From JAYPUG01 sp038117265 (lineage in GTDB: Bacteria > Pseudomonadota > Alphaproteobacteria > UBA6615), in the NCBI GenBank assembly GCA_038117265.1, contig JAYOFO010000044.1:1-22936 (forward strand): a DNA stretch of 22,936 bases, in the 5' to 3' direction. Shown one piece after another: positions 1 through 8,110 of the stretch (positions are counted from its first letter, which is position 1; the number at the start of each line of letters is the position of its first letter). The notes under the pieces are model-generated. The model did not search any database. It saw nothing but the letters and a program-made list of their open reading frames with translations, and was not told the origin of the DNA. A program made the position numbers and the translations under genes.

Positions 1-2
1 CC

Positions 3-227
3 CCGAGCCAGGGCGGGCTGAGCGCGGCGGAACGCCGCCGCAACGTGCGCGCCGCCTTCGCGGTCGCACCGCGCCATGCCGAGGGGATCGTCGGCCGGCG
101 CGTCCTGCTGGTGGACGACGTCCACACCACCGGCGCGACCCTCGATGCCTGCGCGCGCACCCTGCTGTCGGCCGGCACCGGCGCGGTCGATGCGCTGGTG
201 CTGGCGCGCGTGGTGCGCCCGGAGTGA
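3..227 (+). CDS. comF: ComF-family phosphoribosyltransferase, 3' part
   Basis: The gene enters the window already open in frame 3, so only the last 74 codons are present. The visible part carries the PRPP-binding signature of type I phosphoribosyltransferases, VLLVDDVHTTGATLDAC, in which two acidic residues precede a TTGAT loop, followed by a short C-terminal strand ending LVLARVVRPE. This is the C-terminal layout of ComF-like proteins. ComF is linked to DNA uptake in competent bacteria, but in most proteobacteria its substrate is unknown. In Alphaproteobacteria it commonly sits just upstream of grxC, as here. The missing N-terminus normally holds a four-cysteine zinc finger, which cannot be checked in this window. 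The stop is TGA. Confidence 0.85.
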   Translation, partial: PSQGGLSAAERRRNVRAAFAVAPRHAEGIVGRRVLLVDDVHTTGATLDACARTLLSAGTGAVDALVLARVVRPE

Positions 228-232
228 CGTAT

Positions 233-257
233 CCGAATGACGGGCCCGAATGACGGG
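233..257. repeat. Short tandem repeat between comF and grxC
   Basis: The 12-base unit CCGAATGACGGG occurs at 233-244 and again at 246-257, one base apart. It lies in the 120-bp spacer between comF and grxC. Nothing else is evident in that spacer apart from the grxC ribosome-binding site. A simple duplication is the plainest explanation; no function is shown. Confidence 0.5.
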
Positions 258-347
258 GATGTGATGGATCGGGACTCGCGCGGACTGGCAAACCCGCGTG
301 CGGGCGCCTAATTATTGCGCGGACAAGTCAACACAAGGCCGGGGACG

Positions 348-608
348 ATGACGAAGGTCGAGATTTATACGGGCATGATGTGCGGCTATTGCGCGGCGGC
401 GAAGCGCCTGCTCAATCAGAAGGGCGTCGACTTCGAGGAAACCGACGTTAGTTTCGACGGCGCCAAGCGCAAGGAAATGATGTCGCGTGCCGGCGGCCGG
501 CACACGGTCCCGCAGATCTTCATCGATGGCGAGCACATCGGCGGGTGCGACGACCTGTACGCGCTCGACTCGGCGGGCGGCCTCGACGCCAAGCTCGGGC
601 TCGCCTAG
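348..608 (+). CDS. grxC: Glutaredoxin 3
   Basis: This is an 86-residue single-domain glutaredoxin, a cytoplasmic thiol-disulfide oxidoreductase that uses glutathione. The active site is CGYC at residues 12-15; the more usual form is CPYC, so the proline is replaced by glycine. The cis-proline glutathione-binding segment HTVPQIFIDGEHIGGCDDL follows in the normal place. The ATG at 348 is preferred because MTKVEIYT starts the first beta strand exactly and a G-rich site, AGGCCGGGG, precedes it. A TTG 33 bases upstream in frame would add an unrelated 11-residue extension. The stop TAG lies in a CTAG that also serves as the stop of the opposite-strand gene. Confidence 0.93.
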   Translation: MTKVEIYTGMMCGYCAAAKRLLNQKGVDFEETDVSFDGAKRKEMMSRAGGRHTVPQIFIDGEHIGGCDDLYALDSAGGLDAKLGLA

Positions 609-1144
609 AGCGCGACCTCGCGGGTGCCGTTCACCGCGCAGATGCGCTGGATCACCGCCGGACGCGGCGCCGCCACCTCGCCCGCCTCATAGGCAATCAC
701 GCGCAGCCGGCCGTGCACGGCGTCGAGCAGCTCGCCCGGCGCCAGCAGGAGATCGGGGTTGGACGGCTTGCCGAGGTGTTCGTTGCCGCGCGCGAAGGTC
801 TCGTAGAGCAGCATGCCGCCTTCGCTGAGCACATCGACGAGCGCCGGCAGCAGCGGCCGCCACAGATAGTTGGCGACGACGACGGTGCCGAATGCGCCTG
901 GCGCGGGACGCTAAGGGTCGGCACCGGCTTCCAGATCCGCCGCGATCACGCTCAGGTCCGGATGCGCGGCGATGTCGGCCAGGCGCGACACGTCGCGGTC
1001 GACCGCCGTGACCGCGAGGCCGCGGTCGAGGAAGTGGCGCGTGTGGCGCCCCGAGCCGCAGGCGAGATCGAGGACCGGGCCGGTCGCGGCCGGCGCGAAC
1101 CGTGCGATCCAGGCCCACGGTGCGGCGTTTCCCGAAGATGACAT
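605..1144 (-). pseudogene. Class I SAM-dependent methyltransferase interrupted by an in-frame TAG
   Basis: Read on the minus strand from the ATG at 1144, the frame opens with a Rossmann-type methyltransferase. Motif I is DLACGSGRHT, followed by an acidic post-I strand (TAVDRD). The frame then hits TAG at 911-913 (codon 78). Immediately after it, in the same frame, the protein resumes as RPAPGAFGTVVVANYLWRPL, then LLYETFARGNEHLGKPSNPD and LLAPGELLDAV, ending at 605; the total would be 179 codons. The sequence around the stop reads D-P-stop-R-P, where I recall relatives having a tryptophan (PW-P). One C-to-T change on the + strand turns TGG into TAG there. So this is either a recent nonsense mutation, a sequence error, or readthrough. 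The substrate is unknown. A putative GTAGAG site precedes the start. Confidence 0.8.
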
Positions 1145-1241
1145 CGCTCTCTACCCGCTTGTGTTTTCACTGAAATAGCACCATTTCTTGCGCGGTTCGC
1201 CGGCCATGACCGGCAGGCACGCAATGGTCCGGCATCCCGAG

Positions 1242-1667
1242 ATGATCAGTTTCAACCTTATCTGCCAGAACGCGCACGAGTTCGAGGGCTGGTTCCAGAA
1301 CTCGGCCGACTATGACAAGCAGTCGAAGAAGCACCTGATCGAGTGCCCGGTCTGCGGCGACGTGAAGGTCGAGAAGGCCGTCATGGCGCCGGCCATCGGC
1401 GCCAAGAGCGAAGTGCGCGCGGATCGCGCCGACAAGGCCGAACGGGCGAAGAAGCTCGCCAAGATGCTGGGCGAGGTCCGCGATTACGTCGAGACCAACT
1501 TCGACGATGTCGGCGACGATTTTCCCGAAGAGGCGCGCAAGATCTATTACGGCGAGTCCGAGGAGCGGGGCATCTACGGCAACGCGACCGAGGACGAGGC
1601 CGCCGAGCTGGCCGAGGAGGGCGTCCCCGTCGGCCGGCTTCCCTGGGCCAAGCGTCCCAACGGCTGA
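1242..1667 (+). CDS. DUF1178 family protein
   Basis: This is a 141-residue protein of unknown function, recognised from its DUF1178 pattern. The N-terminus MISFNLICQNAHEFEGWF is followed by an ECPVCGD segment, giving C8, H12, C35 and C38 as a likely metal-binding ribbon. The C-terminal half is charged and includes ARKIYYGESEERGIYGNAT and the conserved end VPVGRLPWAKR. The ATG at 1242 is chosen because family members begin at this MI residue pair. In-frame upstream starts at 1224 and 1188 would add non-homologous residues. The ribosome-binding site is weak. The gene faces ubiG convergently across a 39-bp spacer that contains a hairpin. I do not assign a function. Confidence 0.88.
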   Translation: MISFNLICQNAHEFEGWFQNSADYDKQSKKHLIECPVCGDVKVEKAVMAPAIGAKSEVRADRADKAERAKKLAKMLGEVRDYVETNFDDVGDDFPEEARKIYYGESEERGIYGNATEDEAAELAEEGVPVGRLPWAKRPNG

Positions 1668-1670
1668 ACC

Positions 1671-1689
1671 GCCGGCCGGATCGGCCGGC
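1671..1689. terminator. GC-rich hairpin between convergent genes
   Basis: GCCGGCCG at 1671-1678 and CGGCCGGC at 1682-1689 are perfect 8-bp complements around a 3-base loop. It sits in the 39-bp spacer between the convergent ends of the DUF1178 gene and ubiG. There is no T-run on either side, so intrinsic termination is not proven. It may slow or mark transcription ends in both directions. Confidence 0.4.
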
Positions 1690-1706
1690 CAGATCCCGAT
1701 CGGCGC

Positions 1707-2468
1707 TCAGGCCGCCCGCGTTCCCACCCCCATATAGTTCACGTCCAGGTCGCGCGGATGGCGCGACCAGGTGCCGCCGAGCGGGTCGTAGACAACGCCC
1801 GTCAGCTCGAGCATCTCGATGCCGCCGGCTTCGAGGCCGGTCACCAGTTCGGACGGTTTCACGAACTTGCGCCAGTCATGGGTGCCGCGCGGCAGCCAGC
1901 GCAGCACGTATTCCGCGCCGACGATCGCCATCGCGAAGGCCTTGGCGGTCCGGTTGAGGGTGGCGGCGAACACCAGCCCGCCCGGCGCGACGAGCCGTGC
2001 GCAGTCGCAGAGGAAGGCGCCGGGATCCGCGACATGCTCGACCACCTCCATCGACAGCACGATGTCGAAGGTCTCGCCCGCGGCGACGAGGTCCTCGGCG
2101 GTGGTTGCCCGGTAGTCGATGTCGAGATCGCCGGCCTCGGCATGGATGCGCGCGACCTCGACGTTCCGTTCCACGGCGTCGATTCCGGTCACTGCCGCGC
2201 CGAGCCGCGCCATCGGCTCGCATAGGAGGCCGCCGCCGCACCCGACATCGAGCAGGCGCAGGCCCGCGAGCGGCGCGATGTCGTCGGTGCGGCGTCCGAA
2301 ATGTTCGCACGCCCGGTCGCGGATATACGCCAGGCGCACCGGGTTGAACCGGTGCAGCGGGCGGAAGTCGCCCTCCGGATCCCACCATTGCTCGGCCAGC
2401 GCGCGGAACTTCGCGAGCTCGTCGGGGTCGCGGGAATCGGCGGGGGTGCGGAGATCGGTCGTCGTCAT
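1707..2468 (-). CDS. ubiG: Ubiquinone biosynthesis O-methyltransferase
   Basis: This 253-residue enzyme catalyses the two O-methylations of the ubiquinone head group, using S-adenosylmethionine. The N-terminal family segment AEQWWDPEGDFRPLHRFNP comes first, with WWDP at residues 28-31. It is followed by motif I LLDVGCGGGLL (residues 72-82), the acidic strand TGIDAVE, and the motif MEVVEHVADP. The C-terminal segment with GTHDWRKFVKPSEL and a YDPL-WS stretch is typical of UbiG rather than of generic methyltransferases. The ATG at 2468 is chosen because homology starts there; the frame stays open far upstream only because the DNA is antisense to lysC. It is divergent from lysC with a 151-bp shared upstream region. 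Confidence 0.95.
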   Translation of the reverse strand: MTTTDLRTPADSRDPDELAKFRALAEQWWDPEGDFRPLHRFNPVRLAYIRDRACEHFGRRTDDIAPLAGLRLLDVGCGGGLLCEPMARLGAAVTGIDAVERNVEVARIHAEAGDLDIDYRATTAEDLVAAGETFDIVLSMEVVEHVADPGAFLCDCARLVAPGGLVFAATLNRTAKAFAMAIVGAEYVLRWLPRGTHDWRKFVKPSELVTGLEAGGIEMLELTGVVYDPLGGTWSRHPRDLDVNYMGVGTRAA

Positions 2469-2488
2469 GGGTCTCTGTGCCGCAGCGC

Positions 2489-2517
2489 TTGCAAGGCGGG
2501 AACCGGCTGAGTATGGA
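2489..2517 (+). promoter_or_regulatory. Candidate sigma-70-type promoter for lysC
   Basis: TTGCAA at 2489-2494 and TATGGA at 2512-2517 are separated by 17 bases, about 100 bases before the lysC start. Match to the TTGACA/TATAAT consensus is partial (4 and 3 of 6). Position in the divergent ubiG-lysC spacer supports it, but it is only a pattern match. Confidence 0.3.
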
Positions 2518-2619
2518 TACGCCGCCCCTGCATCACAAGCTGGCCGGCCGACGGGCGGGGCGGCAATGCCGTTCGCGCCGCACCCAATGTGCGCCGCACC
2601 GGGGCGTTTGGAAGAGGAA

Positions 2620-3855
2620 ATGGCACGTATCGTTGCGAAATTCGGCGGGACGTCCGTCGCCGACCTGGATCGGATCCGGGCGGTTGCCGAGCGCGTCCGG
2701 CGCGAATACGAGGCCGGCCACGAGATCGCCGTCGTCGTCTCGGCGATGGCCGGCGTGACCAACCAGCTGGTGGACCTCACGCGTGACGCGCATGTGCTGT
2801 ACGATGCGCGGGAATACGACGTGGTGGTCTCCACCGGCGAGCAGGTGACGGCGGGTCTGCTCGCCATCTGCCTGCAGGAAAAGGGCATCCCCGCCCGTTC
2901 CTGGCTGGGCTGGCAGATTCCGATCCGCACCTCCGGCACCCATGTGCGCGCGCGCATCGAGGGGATCGAGACCGAGGAAATGGAGCGCCGGCTGGCCGAC
3001 AAGCAGGTCTGCGTCGTTGCCGGATTCCAGGGGCTGGGGCCGGACAACCGCATCACGACGCTGGGGCGCGGCGGCTCGGACACCACGGCCGTCGCGATCG
3101 CCGCGGCGCTGAATGCGGACCGGTGCGACATCTACACCGATGTCGACGGGGTCTACACGTCCGACCCCCGCATCGTGACGCGGGCCCGCAAGCTCGATAA
3201 GATCACCTACGAGGAGATGCTGGAAATGGCGTCCCTCGGGGCGAAGGTTCTGCAGACCCGCTCGGTCGAGCTGGCGATGAACCACAGGGTTCCGGTGCAG
3301 GTTCTCTCATCATTCGATGATGCGGTGGGCAGCGACCTGCCGGGAACGCTTGTCGTCGACGAGGAAGATATCTTGGAACACGAGATTGTAAGCGGCGTCA
3401 CCTACAGCCGCGACGAGGCGAAGATCACCCTGATGCGCGTGGCCGACCGACCCGGCGTCGCGGCCTCGATCTTCGGCCTGCTGGCCGACGCCAGCGTGAA
3501 CGTCGACATGATCGTCCAGAACGTGTCCGAGGACGGCGCGAACACGGACATGACCTTCACCATCACGCGGGGCGACCTCGAGCGTGCGGTCGAGATGCTC
3601 GAGGCGCGCAAGGGCGAGCTGGGCTTCACCAAGCTCGTGGCCGATGCGAACGTTGTCAAGGTCTCGGTCGTCGGCGTCGGCATGCGCAGCCATGCCGGCG
3701 TCGCCCAGCGAATGTTCTCGTCGCTCGCCGAACGTGGCATCAACATCCAGGTGATCTCGACCTCGGAGATCAAGATCAGCGTGCTTATCGCCGAGGAGTT
3801 CACCGAGCTGGCGCTGCGCGCACTCCACACCGCCTACGGCCTGGACGCCGCCTGA
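2620..3855 (+). CDS. lysC: Aspartate kinase
   Basis: This 411-residue enzyme phosphorylates L-aspartate, the first step toward lysine, threonine, methionine and diaminopimelate. The kinase domain opens with KFGGTSV at residues 7-13 and continues with VVVSAMAGVTNQL, a VVSTGEQV segment, GRGGSDTTAVA and the nucleotide-binding YTDVDGVYTSDPR. Two ACT domains follow at about residues 267-340 and 348-405; they usually mediate feedback inhibition by lysine and threonine. The ATG at 2620 is set by the strong GAAGAGGA site just before it and by the start of homology. The frame remains open upstream in the antisense of ubiG, which I treat as noise. The ubiG / lysC / ptsP neighbourhood is common in Alphaproteobacteria. 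Confidence 0.96.
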   Translation: MARIVAKFGGTSVADLDRIRAVAERVRREYEAGHEIAVVVSAMAGVTNQLVDLTRDAHVLYDAREYDVVVSTGEQVTAGLLAICLQEKGIPARSWLGWQIPIRTSGTHVRARIEGIETEEMERRLADKQVCVVAGFQGLGPDNRITTLGRGGSDTTAVAIAAALNADRCDIYTDVDGVYTSDPRIVTRARKLDKITYEEMLEMASLGAKVLQTRSVELAMNHRVPVQVLSSFDDAVGSDLPGTLVVDEEDILEHEIVSGVTYSRDEAKITLMRVADRPGVAASIFGLLADASVNVDMIVQNVSEDGANTDMTFTITRGDLERAVEMLEARKGELGFTKLVADANVVKVSVVGVGMRSHAGVAQRMFSSLAERGINIQVISTSEIKISVLIAEEFTELALRALHTAYGLDAA

Positions 3856-3900
3856 CCGGAACCATGATGATCCGCTTCGCCCGCCCCGAGCCCGGTCGAA

Positions 3901-3916
3901 GCCGCGCTCTCGCGGC
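3901..3916. other. Hairpin in lysC-ptsP spacer
   Basis: GCCGCG and CGCGGC flank a CTCT loop, a perfect 6-bp stem. Outer CCCGG (3891-3895) and CCGGG (3923-3927) can extend the structure with an internal loop. It lies in the 79-bp spacer and ends close to the GTG start of ptsP at 3935. There is no T-tract, so it may influence ptsP translation or partial termination, or be a by-product of high GC. Confidence 0.35.
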
Positions 3917-3934
3917 GCGGGGCCGGGGGCGGTC

Positions 3935-5723
3935 GTGAGCACGCCCACGCAGGCCGGCTGGATCGGCGCGCGCCGGCTGCTGCGTCAGCTTCGCGACATC
4001 ATGGCCGGGCCCGGCACGGCCCAGGAGCGGCTCGACCGGATCGTCATCCTGATTGCGCGCGAACTGGTGGCCGAGGTCTGTTCGATCTATGTCCGCCGGG
4101 CCGGCGACGTGCTCGAACTCTTCGCGACCGAGGGTCTGCGCCCCGACGCGGTCCACAACACGCGGCTGATGGTGGGCGAGGGCCTTGTCGGGTTCGTCGC
4201 CGCCCAGGCGATGCCCGTGGCGCTGGCGGATGCGCAGAGTCACCCCCTGTTCGCCTATCGACCCGAGACGGGCGAGGAGAGCTACCAGTCGCTGATGGGC
4301 GTGCCGATCCTGCGCGGCGGGCGGGTGCATGGCGTGCTCGTCGTCCAGAACCGGACGCAGCGCGGCTACACCGACGAAGAGGTGGAAACCCTCGAGACGA
4401 CCGCGATGGTGCTTGCCGAGATGGTGGTGGGAGCCGAGGTGCTGAGCCCCGACGAGATGCGCTACGAGGCCGTCCCCGAAGGCCTCCCGCTCCGCCTCGA
4501 AGGCAGCGCGCTCAGCCCCGGCCTGACCATGGGAACCGCGCTCGTCCACCGGCAGCGCATCACGATCGAGCGGATGATCAGCGACGATCCGGCGGCCGAG
4601 GAAGCGCGGGTGCGCGGCGCGATCGAGGGTCTGCACGGTCAGCTCGATGCGGTCCTCGACCGGCCCGAACTGGCGGGCACCGGCGAGCATCGCGACGTGC
4701 TCGAGACGTTCCGGATGTTCGCCGAGGACCGCGGCTGGGTGCGCCGGATTAACGAGGCGATCCGTTCCGGCCTGTCGGCGGAGGCCGCGGTGCAGCGCGT
4801 GCAGGACGAGACCCGCGTCCGCATGGGGCAGGTCAGCGACACCTATCTTCGCGAACGCCTGCTCGATTTCGAGGAGCTGACCAACCGCCTGCTCCGCGAA
4901 CTCGTCGGGGCCGGTGCCGAGGCGGGTCTGCAGATGCCCGACGATACGACGGTGCTCGTGGCGCGCTCGCTGGGGCCGGCGGAGCTGCTCAACTACGACA
5001 CGGCCAACCTGAAGGCCGTCGCCCTCGAGGAGGGCTCGGCGAACGCGCACGCCGCAATCGTGGCGCGCGCCATGGGCCTGCCGCTGGTCGGCCGCCTGAA
5101 CGGCCTGCTGTCCCAGGTCGAGACCGGCGACGCCATCCTGGTCGATGCCGAGAACGGCGTGGTCTACCTGCGTCCAGGCGAAGAGGTGCGCGCCAATTTC
5201 GAGATGGCCGCCGCCGCCCGCAGCGCCCGGCTCGCCGAGTATCGCGACCTGCGCGACCTGCCGGCGCGCACGCGCGACGGCGAGGATGTCGCGCTGATGC
5301 TGAACGCCGGGCTGCTGGCGGACATGAACCATTTGTCCGAGACGGGTGCGGCAGGGGTCGGGCTCTACCGCACCGAAATTCCCTTCATGGTCCGCGCGAC
5401 CTATCCCGATGTCGCGGCGCAGACGGAGTTCTATGGCAGGGTGCTCGACGAGGCGTCGGGCCGCCCGGTCGTGTTTCGCACCCTCGACATCGGCGGCGAC
5501 AAGGCGCTGCCCTACCTGAATGCCGGTTCGGAAGAAAACCCTGCGATGGGCTGGCGCGCGATGCGCAACGCCCGCGACCCCCCCGGCAAGCTGCGCCACC
5601 AGGTACGGGCGCGGATTGCCGCCCCCGCCGGGCGCGCGGTGCGGGGCACAGAGCGGAGGGGGCCCCGGGGGCAGCGAGGGGCCGGGCGCGGGGTGTCTCC
5701 TCTCACTGAATCCGCCTTAATTA
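3935..5723 (+). CDS. ptsP: PEP-protein phosphotransferase PtsP (EI-Ntr), N-terminal part up to the scaffold gap
   Basis: PtsP takes phosphate from phosphoenolpyruvate and starts the nitrogen-related phosphotransfer chain, normally passing it to NPr and EIIA-Ntr. The order is an N-terminal GAF domain (about residues 15-165), the PEP-utiliser N-terminal domain, then the phosphohistidine domain with SANAHAAIVARAMGLPLVG, where H372 is the expected phosphorylated histidine. The TIM-barrel domain then starts and includes GVGLYRTEIPFM, FRTLDIGGDK and EENPAMGWRAMR. The start is GTG at 3935, behind a GGGGGC stretch. Homology is sound to about 5575. From there to 5723 the sequence decays into GC-rich garbage that is open by chance and should not be translated. 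The gene continues at about 5805. Confidence 0.9.
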
Positions 5724-5875
5724 NNNNNNNNNNCCCCGGCGCCGCCCTCCCAGACGGGGGTGTCTTAATAAACCGGCGGGGGGGGCGGGCGCGCGCGGCC
5801 CCCCGCCCTCGACCGCCCGGTCATGCTGCGCCACCAGTTACGGGCGCTGATTGCCGCCAGCGCCGGGCGCGAGCT
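5527..5875. repeat. Duplicated contig ends flanking the scaffold gap
   Basis: Bases about 5527-5640 and 5762-5875 are two versions of the same stretch of ptsP at a constant offset of 235 bases. The clearest block is 5591-5640 against 5826-5875, 44 of 50 identical by eye. Most differences in the left copy are G or C where the right copy keeps the sensible codon, and the reverse holds upstream of about 5810, where the right copy degrades. This is what two overlapping, low-quality contig ends look like when placed side by side. Bases 5641-5760 should be treated as unreliable. Confidence 0.85.
5724..5733. other. Assembly gap of ten Ns
   Basis: Ten undetermined bases join two contigs. Because the flanking ends overlap in content, the gap size is nominal and the true gap is probably negative, meaning no base is missing. 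Confidence 0.97.
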
Positions 5876-6446
5876 GTCGGTGATGTTCCCGATGATAGCC
5901 CAGGTCGCCGAGTTCGAGGCGGCGCGCCGGCTGCTCGACGCCGAACTTGAGCGCGCCGCGCGGCGGGGAGAGCCCGTTCCCGACGCGGTGCGTGCCGGCG
6001 TGATGCTCGAGGTGCCGGCGCTGGCGATGCAGCTTGCCAACCTGTTGCCGCAGCTCGATTTTCTCTCGGTCGGCAGCAACGATCTTGCGCAGTTCCTCTT
6101 CGCGTCCGACCGCGGAAATCCGCGCCTCGAGGGGCGCTACGACACGCTGGCGCCGGCGATGCTGCGGTTCCTCGCCGATGTGTCGAGGGCGTGCGCCGAT
6201 GCGGGGACGCCGCTCACCGTGTGCGGCGAGATGGCGGGCGATCCGCTGGCCGCGATGGCGCTGATCGGTTTGGGGTACCGAAGGCTTTCGATGTCGCCGG
6301 CCAGCGTCGGCCCGGTGAAGGCGATGGTGCGTTCGCTCGCGGTCGGCGACCTGACCGGCTATCTCGAACGCCAGCTGGGAACCGGCTCGCCGAGCATTCG
6401 CCGCCACCTGCATGCCTTTGCGCGCGATCACGGGATCGATGCGTAA
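5805..6446 (+). CDS. ptsP: PEP-protein phosphotransferase PtsP, C-terminal part after the gap
   Basis: This is the rest of the PEP-binding TIM barrel. It starts ALDRPVMLRHQLRALIAAS and contains GRELSVMFPM, GVMLEVPALAMQL, the enzyme I signature DFLSVGSNDLAQFLFASDRG and VCGEMAGDPLAAMALIGLG. The cysteine of VCGEMAG corresponds to the catalytic Cys of enzyme I. The segment SMSPASVGPVKAMVRSL closes the barrel. It is in a different frame from the N-terminal part only because of the arbitrary gap length. Joining codon 552 of the first part (ending at 5590) to base 5826 gives one uninterrupted protein of 758 residues, the expected EI-Ntr size. In-frame stops at 5766-5771 lie in the unreliable contig end. 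I infer the native gene is intact. Confidence 0.9.
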   Translation, partial: ALDRPVMLRHQLRALIAASAGRELSVMFPMIAQVAEFEAARRLLDAELERAARRGEPVPDAVRAGVMLEVPALAMQLANLLPQLDFLSVGSNDLAQFLFASDRGNPRLEGRYDTLAPAMLRFLADVSRACADAGTPLTVCGEMAGDPLAAMALIGLGYRRLSMSPASVGPVKAMVRSLAVGDLTGYLERQLGTGSPSIRRHLHAFARDHGIDA

Positions 6447-6503
6447 ATCGTTGCGGGCCGGACTCGGTTTTGATACTAAGTCGCACCGGATGCGCGAATT
6501 ACG

Positions 6504-6531
6504 TTTGATTTTCGGCACTTATCGATAAATT
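6504..6531 (+). promoter_or_regulatory. Candidate promoter for the rodZ-like gene
   Basis: TTTGAT at 6504-6509 and TAAATT at 6526-6531 are 16 bases apart in a locally AT-rich island within a 173-bp spacer of otherwise GC-rich DNA. The -10 element matches 4 of 6 consensus bases. It is likely the start of the transcript that covers rodZ and possibly ispG-hisS. Confidence 0.35.
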
Positions 6532-6619
6532 TGCGCATCGGCGAAGCATGATCCTGGCGGCTGCGTAAAACCGAATACGCGCTTGTTGCGGTCCGCCGCC
6601 GACAGTGGCTGGGGACACG

Positions 6620-8014
6620 ATGGTACGTCTGAACCCAAGTTCGTTTCGCGTCCTGAACCAGGAAGCGGGCTCCGACACGATGCATTCGGTCGAGGGCGCC
6701 GATCACGTGGGCGCGTATCTGCGCGAAGCGCGCGAGACGACGGGCCGCAGCGTCGGCGATGTCGCCCAGGCCCTGCGCATCCGGCGCACCTATCTCGAGG
6801 CGATCGAGGACGGCCGTTTCGACGAGCTTCCCGGCGCGGCCTATGCGGTGGGATTCGTGCGAACCTATGCGAAGTTTCTTCGCCTCGACGTGCCCACCGT
6901 CGTCGAACGCTTCAAGGAAGAGGCGAGCGGCATTCAGTCGCCGCAGCACCTCGATTTCCCCACCCCGGTTCCCGAGGGCCGGTTCCCCGGCGGGATCGTG
7001 GTGACGCTGTCGCTGGTCGTCGCCGCCGGAATTTTCGGGGGCTGGTACTGGTACCAGAACCGCAACGCGATCGAGGTGGCGCAGGTGCCGCCGCCGCCCG
7101 CGATGGCCGCGCCGGCGCGATCGACGCCGGCAGCAGGCGGGTCCGCCCCGTCCGCGGCGGTCACGGCCGCCGAGGTCGCATCAGCGCCCGCCCGGGCCGA
7201 AGACACCGCGAACGCCGTTGCAGAGCCGGAAACACTGGACTCCGACGTCCCGCTGGTTCCGCCTTCCTATCTGCGCCCGCAGGTCGACCCGCTGGCATCG
7301 ATGGCGGAGGGAAGCGCCGCGGCCGAGGGGCAGGCTCGCGAAACGGTGACCGCCGCAGCGCCGTCCGCCGTCGAAAGCATGGCACCGCCCGACGAGGAGG
7401 TGCGTGCCGCGCCGGCCGCGCCCGTCGAAGTGGACGCGCAGGCGTCCGCGACAGCCGAATCTCCGCCCGTGGCCGCGCCTCCGGCCAACGCGGTACAGGC
7501 CGTCGAGGCGCAGGTCGCCGAAGCGCCCGCCGCCTCGCCCGACCCTGCGGCATCGGACGCGTCGGTTGCTCCGGCGGAGCCCGCCGTCGCATCGCCGCCG
7601 CCGGATCCGGCTCCGGTGGCCGCCGAGCCTTCTGTCCCCGCGCCGACGGCCCAGGTTGCAAGCGTGCCCGTGGCCGCGCCGTCAACGGTCGTCACGCCGG
7701 ACACCGACGGCGAGGGCCGAATCTTCGGCGTCGCCGGCGGCAATGCCCGGATTGTCGTCGGTGCGCACGAAAACACCTGGGTGCAGGTTCGCGACGCCGA
7801 CGAGAATGTCGTCCTGACCCAGATGCTGCGGGCCGGCGACCGCTACTTCGTTCCCGACCGGCCGGACCTGCGCCTGATGACGGGCAACGCCGGCGGCCTC
7901 GACATCACGGTCGATGGCGAACCGGTCCCTGCGATCGGCGCGCGTGGCGAGGCCCGGCGGGACGTTCGGCTCGAGGCGGACCTCCTGAAATCGGGCCAGG
8001 CCGTCGCCCGCTGA
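6620..8014 (+). CDS. rodZ: RodZ-like cytoskeletal membrane protein (HTH plus DUF4115)
   Basis: This is a 464-residue bitopic membrane protein. The cytoplasmic N-terminus holds a helix-turn-helix of the RodZ type (GAYLREARETTGRSVGDVAQ, then AIEDGRFDELPGAAYAVGF), which in known RodZ proteins binds MreB rather than DNA. A single transmembrane segment lies at about residues 124-144 (VVTLSLVVAAGIFGGWYW). A long Ala/Pro/Glu-rich linker of some 200 residues leads to a C-terminal DUF4115 domain from about residue 366 (RIFGVAGGNARIVVGAHENT to the end). ATG 6620 is preferred, with GGGG 6-9 bases upstream. A GTG at 6605 in frame is possible. Family-typical function is control of rod shape through the MreB system. 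Position before ispG is common in proteobacteria. Confidence 0.88.
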   Translation: MVRLNPSSFRVLNQEAGSDTMHSVEGADHVGAYLREARETTGRSVGDVAQALRIRRTYLEAIEDGRFDELPGAAYAVGFVRTYAKFLRLDVPTVVERFKEEASGIQSPQHLDFPTPVPEGRFPGGIVVTLSLVVAAGIFGGWYWYQNRNAIEVAQVPPPPAMAAPARSTPAAGGSAPSAAVTAAEVASAPARAEDTANAVAEPETLDSDVPLVPPSYLRPQVDPLASMAEGSAAAEGQARETVTAAAPSAVESMAPPDEEVRAAPAAPVEVDAQASATAESPPVAAPPANAVQAVEAQVAEAPAASPDPAASDASVAPAEPAVASPPPDPAPVAAEPSVPAPTAQVASVPVAAPSTVVTPDTDGEGRIFGVAGGNARIVVGAHENTWVQVRDADENVVLTQMLRAGDRYFVPDRPDLRLMTGNAGGLDITVDGEPVPAIGARGEARRDVRLEADLLKSGQAVAR

Positions 8015-8110
8015 GCGGTTTGCCGGCACCGCCCGTCAGTTGATATTTCGTCGATCCATGCGCATGTTAGGCCCGTTCCCGCTGCCCTCCTGCGAAGGTT
8101 CCTCAAGGCC

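Noticed and set aside
2469..3131. Upstream extension of ubiG into lysC antisense
   Set aside because: The frame is open to 3131, but UbiG homology begins at the ATG at 2468; the extra 221 residues are opposite lysC.
3800..5599. Open frame of 599 codons on the minus strand opposite ptsP
   Set aside because: Antisense shadow of a conserved enzyme; low-complexity H/R/A/G-rich translation and no domain.
5641..5950. Apparent C-terminal tail of the first ptsP frame running through the Ns
   Set aside because: It crosses undetermined bases and low-quality contig ends; the residues bear no relation to enzyme I.
7080..7680. Ala/Pro-rich stretch as a possible repeat array or separate gene
   Set aside because: It has no regular period and is the normal low-complexity linker of RodZ-like proteins between membrane segment and DUF4115.
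6583..8043. Alternative + frame over the rodZ-like gene
   Set aside because: The translation is arginine/glycine-rich noise. The neighbouring frame has HTH, membrane segment and DUF4115 in order.
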